In this document: one piece after another, positions 34,252 through 43,405 of the stretch | How positions within the stretch are numbered: position 1 is the stretch's first letter | How the letters are laid out: each line of letters opens with the position of its first letter | Assembly: GCA_964411665.1 (NCBI GenBank) | Contig: CAYPMR010000006.1 | Location: 30,549 to 94,548, forward strand | DNA length: 64,000 nt | Source of the DNA: CALFCE01 sp964411665 | GTDB taxonomy: Bacteria; Pseudomonadota; Gammaproteobacteria; Granulosicoccales; Granulosicoccaceae | Direction: 5' to 3' | Program-made: the position numbers and the translations under genes | The notes under the pieces: generated by a model | Told to the model about the DNA's origin: nothing | Databases searched by the model: none | The model's input: only the letters and a program-made list of their open reading frames with translations

Positions 34252-35265
34252 CTAACGCTTGAGCTGATATTTACGAACCGCCTCATTGTGCTCTTCAACA
34301 GTTTCGGAAAAATAATGAGTGCCATCCCCCTTGGACACAAAAAACAGCTTGGTTGTGCTTTCAGGGTGTAATGCGGCATTGATTGCTTCACGTCCAACCA
34401 GCGCTATGGGTGTTGGCGGCAATCCGGCGCGCGTGTACGTATTGTACGGTGTATCGGTGCGCAGATCCTTGCGCCTGATGTTGCCATCATAACTGTCACC
34501 AATACCATAGATGACCGTCGGATCAGTCTGCAAGCGCATACCTAAACGCAACCTGGACACGAATACACCCGCAATCAACGGTCGTTCAGCACTGACTGCT
34601 GTTTCCTTCTCGATAATTGAGGCCATCACCAGCGCTTCATAGGCTGATGCGTAAGGCAGATCAGCGTCGCGGTTCTCCCACTCCTCAGCCAACACCTCGT
34701 TCAGTGTTTCATGTGCACGGCGCAGAAACCCGATATCACTGGTCTCGCGAGGAAAACTATAGGTATCAGCGAAAAACAGCCCTTCAGGATGTACGCCAGG
34801 CTGGCCAAGCGCTGCCATCACCGAATCAGCGGTTTCGGCTTCACTTGTCTTACGCAGCAGTTCAACATCCGCTAGCGAGGCAAGCATTTGCTTAAATGTT
34901 GTCCCTTCAATTATGGAATGGCTGTACTGTCGCGCCTTGCCGGCAACCAGAAATTCATAGAGATCAGCGGCTGTCATACCCTGCGACAATACGTATTCAC
35001 CCGATTTGATCGCTGGATTTCGTCCACTCAATTGCGGCTGAAATCTCGCGTGCAGATAAAACCAATGTGGCTTTTCAATGATGGAAAGATCAGCTAATTC
35101 ATTGGCCGTGCGCTTGGCACTCCAGCCTCGCTCAACGATAAATGTCTGACCGTCCTCAACCGTCACCACTTGTTGCATGCTGGAGCGATAGTCATACCAG
35201 GCAAACCCGGCGACCACAGCAGCGATCAAAAGCAAAACAAAAACTACACTGAAAGCTCGCAGCAC
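34252..35265 (-). CDS. mltG: Endolytic murein transglycosylase MltG
   Basis: 337 residues with one N-terminal membrane helix (about 8-24) and a periplasmic YceG domain. It cuts nascent glycan strands and so sets their length. Recognised by ASIIEKETA with the catalytic Glu, SRLRLGMRLQTDPTVIYG, and NTYTRAGLPPTPI. It is 45 bases ahead of tmk and follows fabF in the same direction, as in many gammaproteobacteria (where pabC is often between; it is absent here). Confidence 0.96.
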   Translation of the reverse strand: MLRAFSVVFVLLLIAAVVAGFAWYDYRSSMQQVVTVEDGQTFIVERGWSAKRTANELADLSIIEKPHWFYLHARFQPQLSGRNPAIKSGEYVLSQGMTAADLYEFLVAGKARQYSHSIIEGTTFKQMLASLADVELLRKTSEAETADSVMAALGQPGVHPEGLFFADTYSFPRETSDIGFLRRAHETLNEVLAEEWENRDADLPYASAYEALVMASIIEKETAVSAERPLIAGVFVSRLRLGMRLQTDPTVIYGIGDSYDGNIRRKDLRTDTPYNTYTRAGLPPTPIALVGREAINAALHPESTTKLFFVSKGDGTHYFSETVEEHNEAVRKYQLKR

Positions 35266-35297
35266 GGGTAATTACTCTTTTTCAAACGGGCATTTGG

Positions 35298-36536
35298 TTA
35301 CAAGCGTTTAAACACAACACTTGCATTCGTGCCACCAAATCCGAAGGAGTTGGACAGAGCCACATTGATCGGATGCTGACGTGCTTCATGCGGCACGTAA
35401 TCAAGATCACAGCCTTCATCCGGCTGATCAAGGTTTATGGTGGGGGGCGCGACATTATCACGCAGTGCCAATACTGAGAAGACAGCCTCTACACCGCCCG
35501 CAGCACCGAGCAAATGACCGGTCATGGACTTGGTTGAGCTGACCAGCAGTTTTTTAGCATGATCGCCGAACAGTGTTTTAATGGCTGTATTTTCGGCCAG
35601 ATCGCCTGCAGGTGTTGAGGTGCCATGGGCATTGACATAATCCACCTCGTTAGTCGCAAGCCCTGCATCATTAAGTGCATTACGCATGCAGCGCGATGCT
35701 CCTTCACCACCTGCAGATGGCAGAGTGATATGGTGCGCATCGCTACTCATACCAAAACCGGCAAGCTCACAGTAGATAGTCGCACCACGTGCGCGCGCAT
35801 GCTCATACTCCTCTAGCAGCATCACACCCGCACCATCACCCAGAACAAATCCATCACGGTCCTTATCCCACGGGCGACTGGCTGCCTCTGGTGCATCATT
35901 ACGGGTAGATAGTGCGCGTGATGCACCAAATCCTGACAGACCCAGTGGTGAGGTAGCCATCTCGGCACCGCCGCATAACATCGCATCAGCATCGCCGTAC
36001 TGAATGGTGCGTGCTGCATCGCCTATATTGTGCGTGCCAGCAGCGCAAGCGGTAACAATGCAAAAGTTCGGTCCTTTCAGACCATACTTTATCGACAGGT
36101 TGCCGGAGATCATATTGATGATGGTAGAGGCAACAAACAACGGTGAAACCTTGCGTGCCCCACCCTTGAGAAGTGCCGCGTGTTGCGATTCTATGTTGGG
36201 TAAACCACCGATCCCTGATCCAATCGCAACACCCACCCTCTCGGCGTTGTCCTCGTTTATTTCCAGACCGGCATCGCGCAAGGCCTGGATACCGGCTGCC
36301 ACACCAAAATGGACAAAGGTGTCCATACGTCGCGCTTCTTTCTTTTCGAAATAGTCCCCGGTTGGAAAGTCGCGCACAGATGCGCTGAATTTTGTGGCGA
36401 AAGCATCAGCATCAAAATCCGTGATCGTGCGAACACCGGAAACACCCTTGGTGATGTTTTCCCAGGACTCACTGACAGTGTTGCCAAGCGGCGTCACCAG
36501 ACCGAGGCCAGTGACGACTACACGCCTTTTTGACAC
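35298..36536 (-). CDS. fabF: 3-oxoacyl-[acyl-carrier-protein] synthase II
   Basis: 412 residues. It elongates acyl-ACP with malonyl-ACP and helps temperature control of unsaturated chain length. The thiolase-fold active site is visible: Cys in IVTACAAGTHNIGDA, His in NAHGTSTPAGD, and KSMTGHLLGAAGGVE with the second His. It is last in the fabD-fabG-acpP-fabF run, with a 216-base gap to acpP in which I see no clear terminator. Confidence 0.98.
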   Translation of the reverse strand: MSKRRVVVTGLGLVTPLGNTVSESWENITKGVSGVRTITDFDADAFATKFSASVRDFPTGDYFEKKEARRMDTFVHFGVAAGIQALRDAGLEINEDNAERVGVAIGSGIGGLPNIESQHAALLKGGARKVSPLFVASTIINMISGNLSIKYGLKGPNFCIVTACAAGTHNIGDAARTIQYGDADAMLCGGAEMATSPLGLSGFGASRALSTRNDAPEAASRPWDKDRDGFVLGDGAGVMLLEEYEHARARGATIYCELAGFGMSSDAHHITLPSAGGEGASRCMRNALNDAGLATNEVDYVNAHGTSTPAGDLAENTAIKTLFGDHAKKLLVSSTKSMTGHLLGAAGGVEAVFSVLALRDNVAPPTINLDQPDEGCDLDYVPHEARQHPINVALSNSFGFGGTNASVVFKRL

Positions 36537-36752
36537 GTTTAGCTCTCTCCATTAACAGATCAAATTACCGCGAACCGGTTTTCGGATCACTGATATATCA
36601 TCACTTTCGAAATACCTGAACGACTGGAACAACATTATCGTTGTTCCGCGTGACAACAGTTGCAGGTTTTTATTCAGGGTAGGTTTTGCTCTGACCACCC
36701 GGTTTTATGCAGGGTGGTCAGTCGATCTGACAAACCATCGGACGACGACTGG

Positions 36753-36992
36753 TCAGCTCGGAAGGTTGGCGTTTACATAGTCAACAGCTTGCTGAACCGT
36801 GGTGATCTTTTCGGCCTCATCATCCGGGATTTCGCAGTCAAACTCTTCTTCGAGCGCCATAACCAACTCAACTGTATCCAGAGAGTCTGCTCCCAAATCA
36901 TCAACAAAAGAGGCTGGACCTGCTACTTCCTCTTCTTTGACACCCAGTTGTTCAACTACAATTTTTTTGACACGATCGTCAATACTGCTCAT
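36753..36992 (-). CDS. acpP: Acyl carrier protein, fatty-acid synthesis
   Basis: 79 residues, highly acidic. The phosphopantetheine Ser is in LGADSLDTVELVMALEEEF. It carries growing acyl chains for the Fab enzymes encoded on either side. An AGAGG ribosome site lies a suitable distance before the ATG. About 180 bases separate it from fabG. Compare the free carrier at 15223, which lacks the GADSLD signature and belongs to the NRPS operon. Confidence 0.98.
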   Translation of the reverse strand: MSSIDDRVKKIVVEQLGVKEEEVAGPASFVDDLGADSLDTVELVMALEEEFDCEIPDDEAEKITTVQQAVDYVNANLPS

Positions 36993-37175
36993 CTTCAGTC
37001 TAACCTCTTGTTGGTTGGTGCGTCGAAGCCCGACTCGCCATTGTAAATCGCTATTGTAATACGATTTTGTAGAAATTGGCCGCCAGGGTGCTATCTCGGG
37101 GAGACCCTAATTGATATCCCATTGAAATTTTAATATCTGGCTGCTACGCCTGATTATACCCGTGAATGCATGGGA

Positions 37176-37919
37176 TCAGGGCATATACATACCGCCATTT
37201 ACGTGCAATGTCTGACCGGTAAGGTAATTAGCCATGGGGGAGGCCAGAAAAACCACTGTCTGAGCCACCTCATCAGCTTCACCCATACGACCCAAGGCAA
37301 TATTTGACAGCAGGGCTGTTTGTTGATCTTCCGACAATGCGGCCGTCATGTCCGATTCAATAAATCCCGGTGCCACTGTATTTACGGTTATCCCGCGCGA
37401 ACCCAGTTCTCTGGCAAGCGATTTTCCGAATCCAATCAATCCGGCTTTGGCCGCAGCATAGTTAGCCTGACCCGGATTACCAGTCGAACCAACCACGGAG
37501 CCGATGTTGATGATCCGCCCATAACGTGCTTTTACCATAGGTCTGATGCAGGCTTTGCACAAACGATAAACAGAACTTAAGTTAGTCTCGATGATGTCAT
37601 CCCATTCATCTTCCTTCATGCGCATAAACAGATTATCGCGGGTGATACCAGCGTTGTTTACCAATACATCAATCGCACCGTACTTATCCGAAATTGCACT
37701 GATAACGGTTTCAATCTGGTCGGCTTGCGTCACGTCAAGCTGCATGCCGACACCGGTGATACCGGCTTGATCAAAGCGTTCAGTGATTGCCGCAGCACCA
37801 GACTCTGACGTTGCCGTACCGATAACAGTTGCACCCGCACTTCCTGCGCGATCAGCTATGGCTTTACCGATACCGCGACTGGCGCCAGTTACTAGTGCAA
37901 TTCTTTCATTCAGAAGCAT
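37176..37919 (-). CDS. fabG: 3-oxoacyl-[acyl-carrier-protein] reductase
   Basis: 247 residues, short-chain dehydrogenase fold. It reduces 3-oxoacyl-ACP with NADPH. Visible: TGASRGIGKA for the cofactor, VNNAGITRDNLFMRM, the Ser of INIGSVVGSTGN, the YAAAK catalytic Tyr/Lys, and a C-terminal TGQTLHVNGGMYMP ending that is diagnostic for FabG. It is located between fabD and acpP. Confidence 0.98.
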   Translation of the reverse strand: MLLNERIALVTGASRGIGKAIADRAGSAGATVIGTATSESGAAAITERFDQAGITGVGMQLDVTQADQIETVISAISDKYGAIDVLVNNAGITRDNLFMRMKEDEWDDIIETNLSSVYRLCKACIRPMVKARYGRIINIGSVVGSTGNPGQANYAAAKAGLIGFGKSLARELGSRGITVNTVAPGFIESDMTAALSEDQQTALLSNIALGRMGEADEVAQTVVFLASPMANYLTGQTLHVNGGMYMP

Positions 37920-37953
37920 CTGTAGGGGTGTCCGGTTAGACGAGTGTTTTAGC

Positions 37954-38946
37954 CTAGCTTAATGTGGCGGTAGCGGTTGTTTCATCGACGGCACTTTGCA
38001 GAGAGGCAGTATCGAAGACTGGAAAAACCGGACGAGATTTATCAATGCGTTTGCCCATACCAGTCAGTACCTTACCGGGACCGAGTTCGACAAAATGCTC
38101 GATGGCAAATTGATCTGTCATGACCTTTATCGATTGCGTCCAGCGCACAGCGCTGAAGACATGAACACGCAGTGAGGCAAGCATGTCGTCGATAGTAGCA
38201 GGCGAACTTGCGTGCACGTTTTGCACGATAGGTATCTCCGGCAAATGCCATTCAATAGCATCGATATGAGCGACTAGCGCTTCCCCTGCCGGTCGCATCA
38301 ACGCACTGTGGTTGGGCACGCTTACCGGCACCGGCATAACTTTACGGGCACCCTGGTCTTTAGCTAGTTTCGATGCCACCTCAATAGCGTGCAGATGCCC
38401 TGAAATAACAACCTGACCCGGTGCATTAAAATTAACTGCGTCGACGACAGATTCGCTGCTTCTGGCATCGTTGGCGTCAATAATTTGTTTTGATGCCTGC
38501 TTGCAAACAGTCACCACATCGGCGTCGTCCATGCCTAACACTGCAGCCATGCCACCTGTGCCGACTGGTACGGCTGTAGACATCAGGGCAGCGCGTTCAC
38601 GAATAAGTGTGACGGCAGAATCAAACGTCAATGCACCGACGGCAACAAGTGCTGCAAATTCTCCAACGCTGTGCCCGGCAACGGCGGCAGGTACAGATTC
38701 TGTCTTGTCAGACCAAACCCGTGCGCAGGCCACCCCACTGGCAAGCATTAATTGCTGCGTAAACTGCGTGTCTTTTTGCTGCTCGGCAGGTCCTTCCTGC
38801 GCAAGCCGCCACAGATCATAACCAAGTACGGCAGAGGCTTCAGCGAAGGTGCTTTGTACAATCGGGAATGCAGCGGCAAGGTCGGCCAACATGGCGACCG
38901 ACTGCGACCCCTGGCCGGGGAAAAGTAAACCGTAGCGTTGTGTCAT
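37954..38946 (-). CDS. fabD: Malonyl-CoA:ACP transacylase
   Basis: 330 residues. It loads malonyl groups on ACP. Signatures: LFPGQGSQSVAML at the start, nucleophile in GHSVGEFAAL, and the partner His in VPNHSALMRPAGE. It opens the visible fab cluster; fabH is not adjacent, because dapB lies immediately upstream instead. Confidence 0.97.
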   Translation of the reverse strand: MTQRYGLLFPGQGSQSVAMLADLAAAFPIVQSTFAEASAVLGYDLWRLAQEGPAEQQKDTQFTQQLMLASGVACARVWSDKTESVPAAVAGHSVGEFAALVAVGALTFDSAVTLIRERAALMSTAVPVGTGGMAAVLGMDDADVVTVCKQASKQIIDANDARSSESVVDAVNFNAPGQVVISGHLHAIEVASKLAKDQGARKVMPVPVSVPNHSALMRPAGEALVAHIDAIEWHLPEIPIVQNVHASSPATIDDMLASLRVHVFSAVRWTQSIKVMTDQFAIEHFVELGPGKVLTGMGKRIDKSRPVFPVFDTASLQSAVDETTATATLS

Positions 38947-39007
38947 GATGTTATGTTCGATCTGTGCCCGAAGCGCTTTTCGCTCGAGCGTGCTCCTGGA
39001 GTTCCCG

Positions 39008-39850
39008 CTAACGCAAACCGATCACGTCAGTCATGTCGTACAAACCGGGGGCTTGCTCATGCACCCAACTTGCAGCACGTACAGCACCACGCGCAAAGGT
39101 CATTCGATCAGTCGCACGGTGAGTTATTTCGATGCGTTCACCCTGTCCGGCAAAGAGGACAGTGTGTTCCCCGATAATATCGCCAGCGCGGATTGTTTCA
39201 AAGCCGATAGTACGGGCATCACGTACATCCGTAACTCCCTGTCGACCGTAGATTGCGCATTCGTCCAGATTACGTTCCAGTGCATCTGCGACGACTTCAC
39301 CCATCCGAATAGCCGTACCTGACGGTGCATCCACTTTATTGCGATGGTGTGCCTCGATAATCTCCACATCATAATCATCGCCGAGGCTCGCCGCAGCTGA
39401 TTTCAGCAATCCGAGAGTGAGGGTTACGCCAACACTGTAGTTGGGAGCAAATACAATGGCATGTCGGGTAGCCGCTGATTCAAGCCTCGCCAGTTGATCG
39501 GGTGTAAAACCGGTTGTACCTATGACCATGGATTTGCCAGATCCCGACAGACTGTCGATGAGCGCCAGTGTGCCCTCGGGTCGGGTGAAATCAACGCACA
39601 CGTCAAAGTTATCCATGACACCTGATATGTCGTCGACAACCAAACTCACCGCATCCGAAGGGGTAGCCGCATTCGCCTCATTGCCAGATCCGGGGGTCAA
39701 CAATTGGATAGGCGTGCCGATGGCCGGATGACCGGATTTCTCCAGCGCACCGCCTAGCGTACAATCATCGTTTTCGCCAACAGCGGCAAGCAACTGTCTG
39801 CCCATACGACCGGCAGCGCCATTTATTGCAACTCTCGAGTGCCTGCTCAT
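39008..39850 (-). CDS. dapB: 4-hydroxy-tetrahydrodipicolinate reductase
   Basis: Reduces the DapA product with NAD(P)H on the way to diaminopimelate and lysine. The Rossmann motif INGAAGRMGRQL is at the N-terminus; EAHHRNKVDAPSGTA is the catalytic signature, and FAPNYSVGV the preceding conserved strand. The frame continues to 39901, but the ATG at 39850 gives a standard N-terminus (about 280 residues). It is between ligA and fabD on the same strand, an arrangement I do not recall as conserved. Confidence 0.96.
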   Translation of the reverse strand: MSRHSRVAINGAAGRMGRQLLAAVGENDDCTLGGALEKSGHPAIGTPIQLLTPGSGNEANAATPSDAVSLVVDDISGVMDNFDVCVDFTRPEGTLALIDSLSGSGKSMVIGTTGFTPDQLARLESAATRHAIVFAPNYSVGVTLTLGLLKSAAASLGDDYDVEIIEAHHRNKVDAPSGTAIRMGEVVADALERNLDECAIYGRQGVTDVRDARTIGFETIRAGDIIGEHTVLFAGQGERIEITHRATDRMTFARGAVRAASWVHEQAPGLYDMTDVIGLR

Positions 39851-40012
39851 AAAAAGAAAAAGATACGGACGATGGGTAGCGGCAACCGCCGCGAGGCGCA
39901 TAATAACACAGTCACGCTACTATCTGCGGGGAACGGCGCGCGCAAGCCACGCCAACATAATCGGGTTTTATCAGGATCGATCAAGATCAACTGTCAGCTT
40001 CGACCTGCCGGT

Positions 40013-42100
40013 TCATGGCGGGGAGAGCAGATTTGCAAGGGCAGTTTCATCCAGTACAGGCACACCCAGCTTCTCAGCTTTCGCGAGTTTTGATCCAGCC
40101 GCCTCTCCGGCAATCAACGCGGTCGTTTTGCCCGACACACTTGACGACACTTTGGCGCCAAGTCGCTGCAATGCCTGTTTGGCTTCATCGCGCGTCATGC
40201 TCGAGAGTGTACCCGTGATTACATAGGTGCAGCCGCTTAATGTTTGCGGATGCGCGTCCACATCCGGGGTGACGGTTGGCCATTGAATGCCGGCCGCAAC
40301 CAGGGCCTTGAGTGTCTGACGATTGCGTTCATCAGCAAAAAATTCGAGCACTCGGTTTGTCACGACCGGACCGATGTCATCTATGGCCTCGAGCTCCTCG
40401 GCAGTCGCACTTGCCAGTGCATCCAGGTGAATGAAATTTTCAGCCAGATGAGCGGCGCCCGTTTCACCCACCTCTCGAATGCCAAGAGCGAACACAAAAC
40501 GGGCAAAGGTCGTCTGTTTGCTCTTCTCGATTGCCGCGAGAACGTTGCTGGCGGATTTTTTCCCCATACGCGGCAACGCCACCAACGCGTCCAACTCCAT
40601 TGTATAAAGATCTTCAACTCGCTCGATAATCTGCGCATCGATCAATTGCTCGACCAGCTTGTCACCCAGGCCTTCAATATCCATGGCACGTCGTGAGGAG
40701 AAATGTTTGATGGATTCCTTGCGTTGCGCAAGACAATGCATTCCACCCGTGCAACGAGCCACAGCCTCATCCGCAGATTGCTCAACTGCCGACTCACAGA
40801 CCGGACAGTTTGCAGGTAAGCTAATCTTCCGGCCTCTGGATTTCTTTTTGTCACCTGCATCCGGACTATCATCAGAGGTGGCAATGCGGACCACCTCGGG
40901 TATGACATCTCCAGCGCGTCTGATCACGACGACATCATTGAGTCGAATATCCTTGCGCTCGATTTCATCCATATTGTGCAAAGTGGCGTTACTGACAGTC
41001 ACGCCTCCTACAGTCACAGGTTCGAGACGCGCAACGGGGGTCAGTGCACCGGTTCGACCGACTTGAAACTCGACACTTTGCAGCTTGGTCACAGCCTCTT
41101 CGGCTGGAAATTTATGCGCAACAGCCCAACGCGGAGCCCGGGAGACAAACCCCAACGTTTGTTGACTGGCAATGGTATCCACCTTGTAAACGATGCCGTC
41201 AATTTCATACGGCAATCGCTCCCGCCGATGTCGCATATCTCGGTAATAATCAAGACAGTCTTGAGGTCCCACACAGCTGGCAATTTCGCTACAAACAGGA
41301 AAGCCAAGCTTACCCAGCAAGACCAGCGTTTCACTGTGCGTCTCGGGAGCAGGATAATCCTCGTTCAAATCACTCATTGCATAGATATACACCGATAACT
41401 GGCGCGAGGCGGTGATAGACGAATCGAGCAGGCGCAAACTGCCGGCAGCAGCATTACGCGGGTTGGCAAACTGCTTTTTGTCACTTTTGCGTTGTGCGGC
41501 ATTGAGCCGGGCAAAGCTTGCTTTTTCCATGAAGACTTCGCCACGTACTTCCAGCACATCGGGGATCGCCACACCTTCACACTGGAGTGTCAGGGGCAAC
41601 ATGGCGAGTGTTCTGAGATTCGTCGTGATGTCCTCACCACGTGTACCATCACCACGCGTCGCGCCTTGCACGAAAACTCCCGCTTCATAACGCAAACTGA
41701 CTGCCAGTCCGTCAAGCTTCGGTTCGGCCGCAAATGTAACACGAGACTCGTCGTCCAGATCCAGGCGATCCAGCACTCTGGCATGCCAGGCATGAAATTC
41801 TTCGTCGGAAAAAACATTGCCAAGCGATAACATGGGTACGCTATGCACCACCTGCGCGAAACCATCCAGCGGTGGCGCGCCGACTCTCTGTGTGGGAGAG
41901 TCGGGGCTTTTTAATTCAGGGTAGGTAGTTTCCAGATCAATCAGTTCATGGAACAACTGATCGTAAAGTGCATCGGAGATTTGTGGATCATCCAGCAGAT
42001 GATATTGATGGTTGTGATGGTTTAGTTCTTTGCGCAGGGTTTTTGCGCGATCGTTAGCGCGGGCTTTTGTTTTCTCTCCCGCGCCAGCGGCGCGCTTCAC
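40013..42100 (-). CDS. ligA: NAD-dependent DNA ligase
   Basis: 695 residues. It seals nicks, using NAD. The adenylated Lys is K128 in EPKLDGLAVSLRYE, after an Ia domain with YDQLFHEL. An OB-fold, a four-Cys zinc finger (CPVC...CTGGMHC), helix-hairpin-helix repeats (LPRMGKKSASN) and a C-terminal BRCT domain (about 620-695) follow. The start overlaps the zipA stop by ATGA, the common zipA-ligA coupling in gammaproteobacteria. Confidence 0.98.
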   Translation of the reverse strand: MKRAAGAGEKTKARANDRAKTLRKELNHHNHQYHLLDDPQISDALYDQLFHELIDLETTYPELKSPDSPTQRVGAPPLDGFAQVVHSVPMLSLGNVFSDEEFHAWHARVLDRLDLDDESRVTFAAEPKLDGLAVSLRYEAGVFVQGATRGDGTRGEDITTNLRTLAMLPLTLQCEGVAIPDVLEVRGEVFMEKASFARLNAAQRKSDKKQFANPRNAAAGSLRLLDSSITASRQLSVYIYAMSDLNEDYPAPETHSETLVLLGKLGFPVCSEIASCVGPQDCLDYYRDMRHRRERLPYEIDGIVYKVDTIASQQTLGFVSRAPRWAVAHKFPAEEAVTKLQSVEFQVGRTGALTPVARLEPVTVGGVTVSNATLHNMDEIERKDIRLNDVVVIRRAGDVIPEVVRIATSDDSPDAGDKKKSRGRKISLPANCPVCESAVEQSADEAVARCTGGMHCLAQRKESIKHFSSRRAMDIEGLGDKLVEQLIDAQIIERVEDLYTMELDALVALPRMGKKSASNVLAAIEKSKQTTFARFVFALGIREVGETGAAHLAENFIHLDALASATAEELEAIDDIGPVVTNRVLEFFADERNRQTLKALVAAGIQWPTVTPDVDAHPQTLSGCTYVITGTLSSMTRDEAKQALQRLGAKVSSSVSGKTTALIAGEAAGSKLAKAEKLGVPVLDETALANLLSPP

Positions 42101-43311
42101 GAAGGAACGGTCTCTGCCAGTCGTTGCCTGTGCATGAACTGATGTACGTTATCGCGCAAGTGCTGCACGGTTTGTTGACTCAAGGTACTGAAATCACCGT
42201 CGAGAATGCTGCAACCCAAAACACTGGCCAGCTCTTCTGCTTCACTTATTAGCACTTCAAACGCAACATTCGCTGCAACCGGTGCTGGCAATTGCAGAAT
42301 CATCGATATGCCCGGGGTCTCAAAGCTCGCAGGATCATTCAGGTCAAAAGTACCTGGCTCGACCATCTTGGCAATTGAAAAAACAATATTGCCCTGATTG
42401 AGAGAATGAAAAATATTCATCTCGCCAAAATGATAGCCACGCTGCTCAAAGAGCGCCTGCAGGCGAGGCCCGTGAATAATTTGCCCATCAGGGGCAACAA
42501 CATGCAGCGTAATCAGAAACGGTTCAACGCCGTTGGACGAGTACAAGGCATCTGCATCACCTTTTTTTCTGCCAGCGCCGCCTTTGGCACGGCCGAGCAG
42601 GCCACCGCTAAGTTGAGCGAGAAAATTCGACAAACCACCGCCTTGCTGCGCTCGTGGAGCATGGCTTGCATCGACACCGGGTGCCATGTCATAGCCGGGT
42701 GCCATGTCATAACCCATTGCGGGATCGGGATCGGCATAGTCCTGACCACCGGCTTGCCCACCTGGGTAGCCCTGCTGATCAGGATAGCCATCCGGTCCGT
42801 TACCGTAGTTTTGCACCGGACCTGCAGGTCGCTGCATATCACCAGGATCAATGCCCATGGGTTGTGGCTGCGCGCGAGGATCATCCATCAGAGGATCAAC
42901 CTCACTGTTGTGCGACGTTGTTGTGGGATGGCCACCGGCAACACTGTCAGCATACAAATTATCCGCAGGTAAGGTTGGCGCCGAGTGATGATCGAGTTGT
43001 ACACCCGGATGATCGGCGTAGTTAGCAGGCGGCATTTGTGCTGACGGGCCGTATTGAGGGTCCGCATTGGCGTAGCCACCGCCAGCATATCCATCGCTGC
43101 TTTGATTATCGTAGCCTTGCTCGAAATTTTGTCCACCAGGATTGGGATGAGAGGAATGAGCGTCAGGAGAGTGCGGATGCCGTCCCTTGTTACCAAAACC
43201 ATTACCAAGCACGTTATCAAACGGTACGCGGCTTTTATTGGAACGACCTGAAAAATACAGGAAGGCAAATATACCCACTCCTGCGAGTATCAGAATCAAG
43301 CGTAATTCCAT
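42097..43311 (-). CDS. zipA: Cell division protein ZipA
   Basis: 404 residues. One N-terminal membrane helix (about 3-20) is followed by a long Pro/Gln/Asp/Gly-rich disordered linker (about 30-250), with repeats such as GYDMAPGYDMAPG, and by a C-terminal FtsZ-binding domain (about 265-395: FLITLHVVAPDGQIIHG, HFGEMNIFH, GISMILQLPAP). ZipA tethers FtsZ to the inner membrane in gammaproteobacteria, so it also supports the taxonomic call. It sits between smc and ligA in the usual order. Confidence 0.96.
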   Translation of the reverse strand: MELRLILILAGVGIFAFLYFSGRSNKSRVPFDNVLGNGFGNKGRHPHSPDAHSSHPNPGGQNFEQGYDNQSSDGYAGGGYANADPQYGPSAQMPPANYADHPGVQLDHHSAPTLPADNLYADSVAGGHPTTTSHNSEVDPLMDDPRAQPQPMGIDPGDMQRPAGPVQNYGNGPDGYPDQQGYPGGQAGGQDYADPDPAMGYDMAPGYDMAPGVDASHAPRAQQGGGLSNFLAQLSGGLLGRAKGGAGRKKGDADALYSSNGVEPFLITLHVVAPDGQIIHGPRLQALFEQRGYHFGEMNIFHSLNQGNIVFSIAKMVEPGTFDLNDPASFETPGISMILQLPAPVAANVAFEVLISEAEELASVLGCSILDGDFSTLSQQTVQHLRDNVHQFMHRQRLAETVPS

Positions 43312-43405
43312 ACTTCATTGACCTCGTAAGCGACGTCCACCGGTGTGGAGTCTAGCATTATTCAGCGGGCTGCCGGAGCAGCCCGGTTAATTTTCCAACA
43401 ACCTG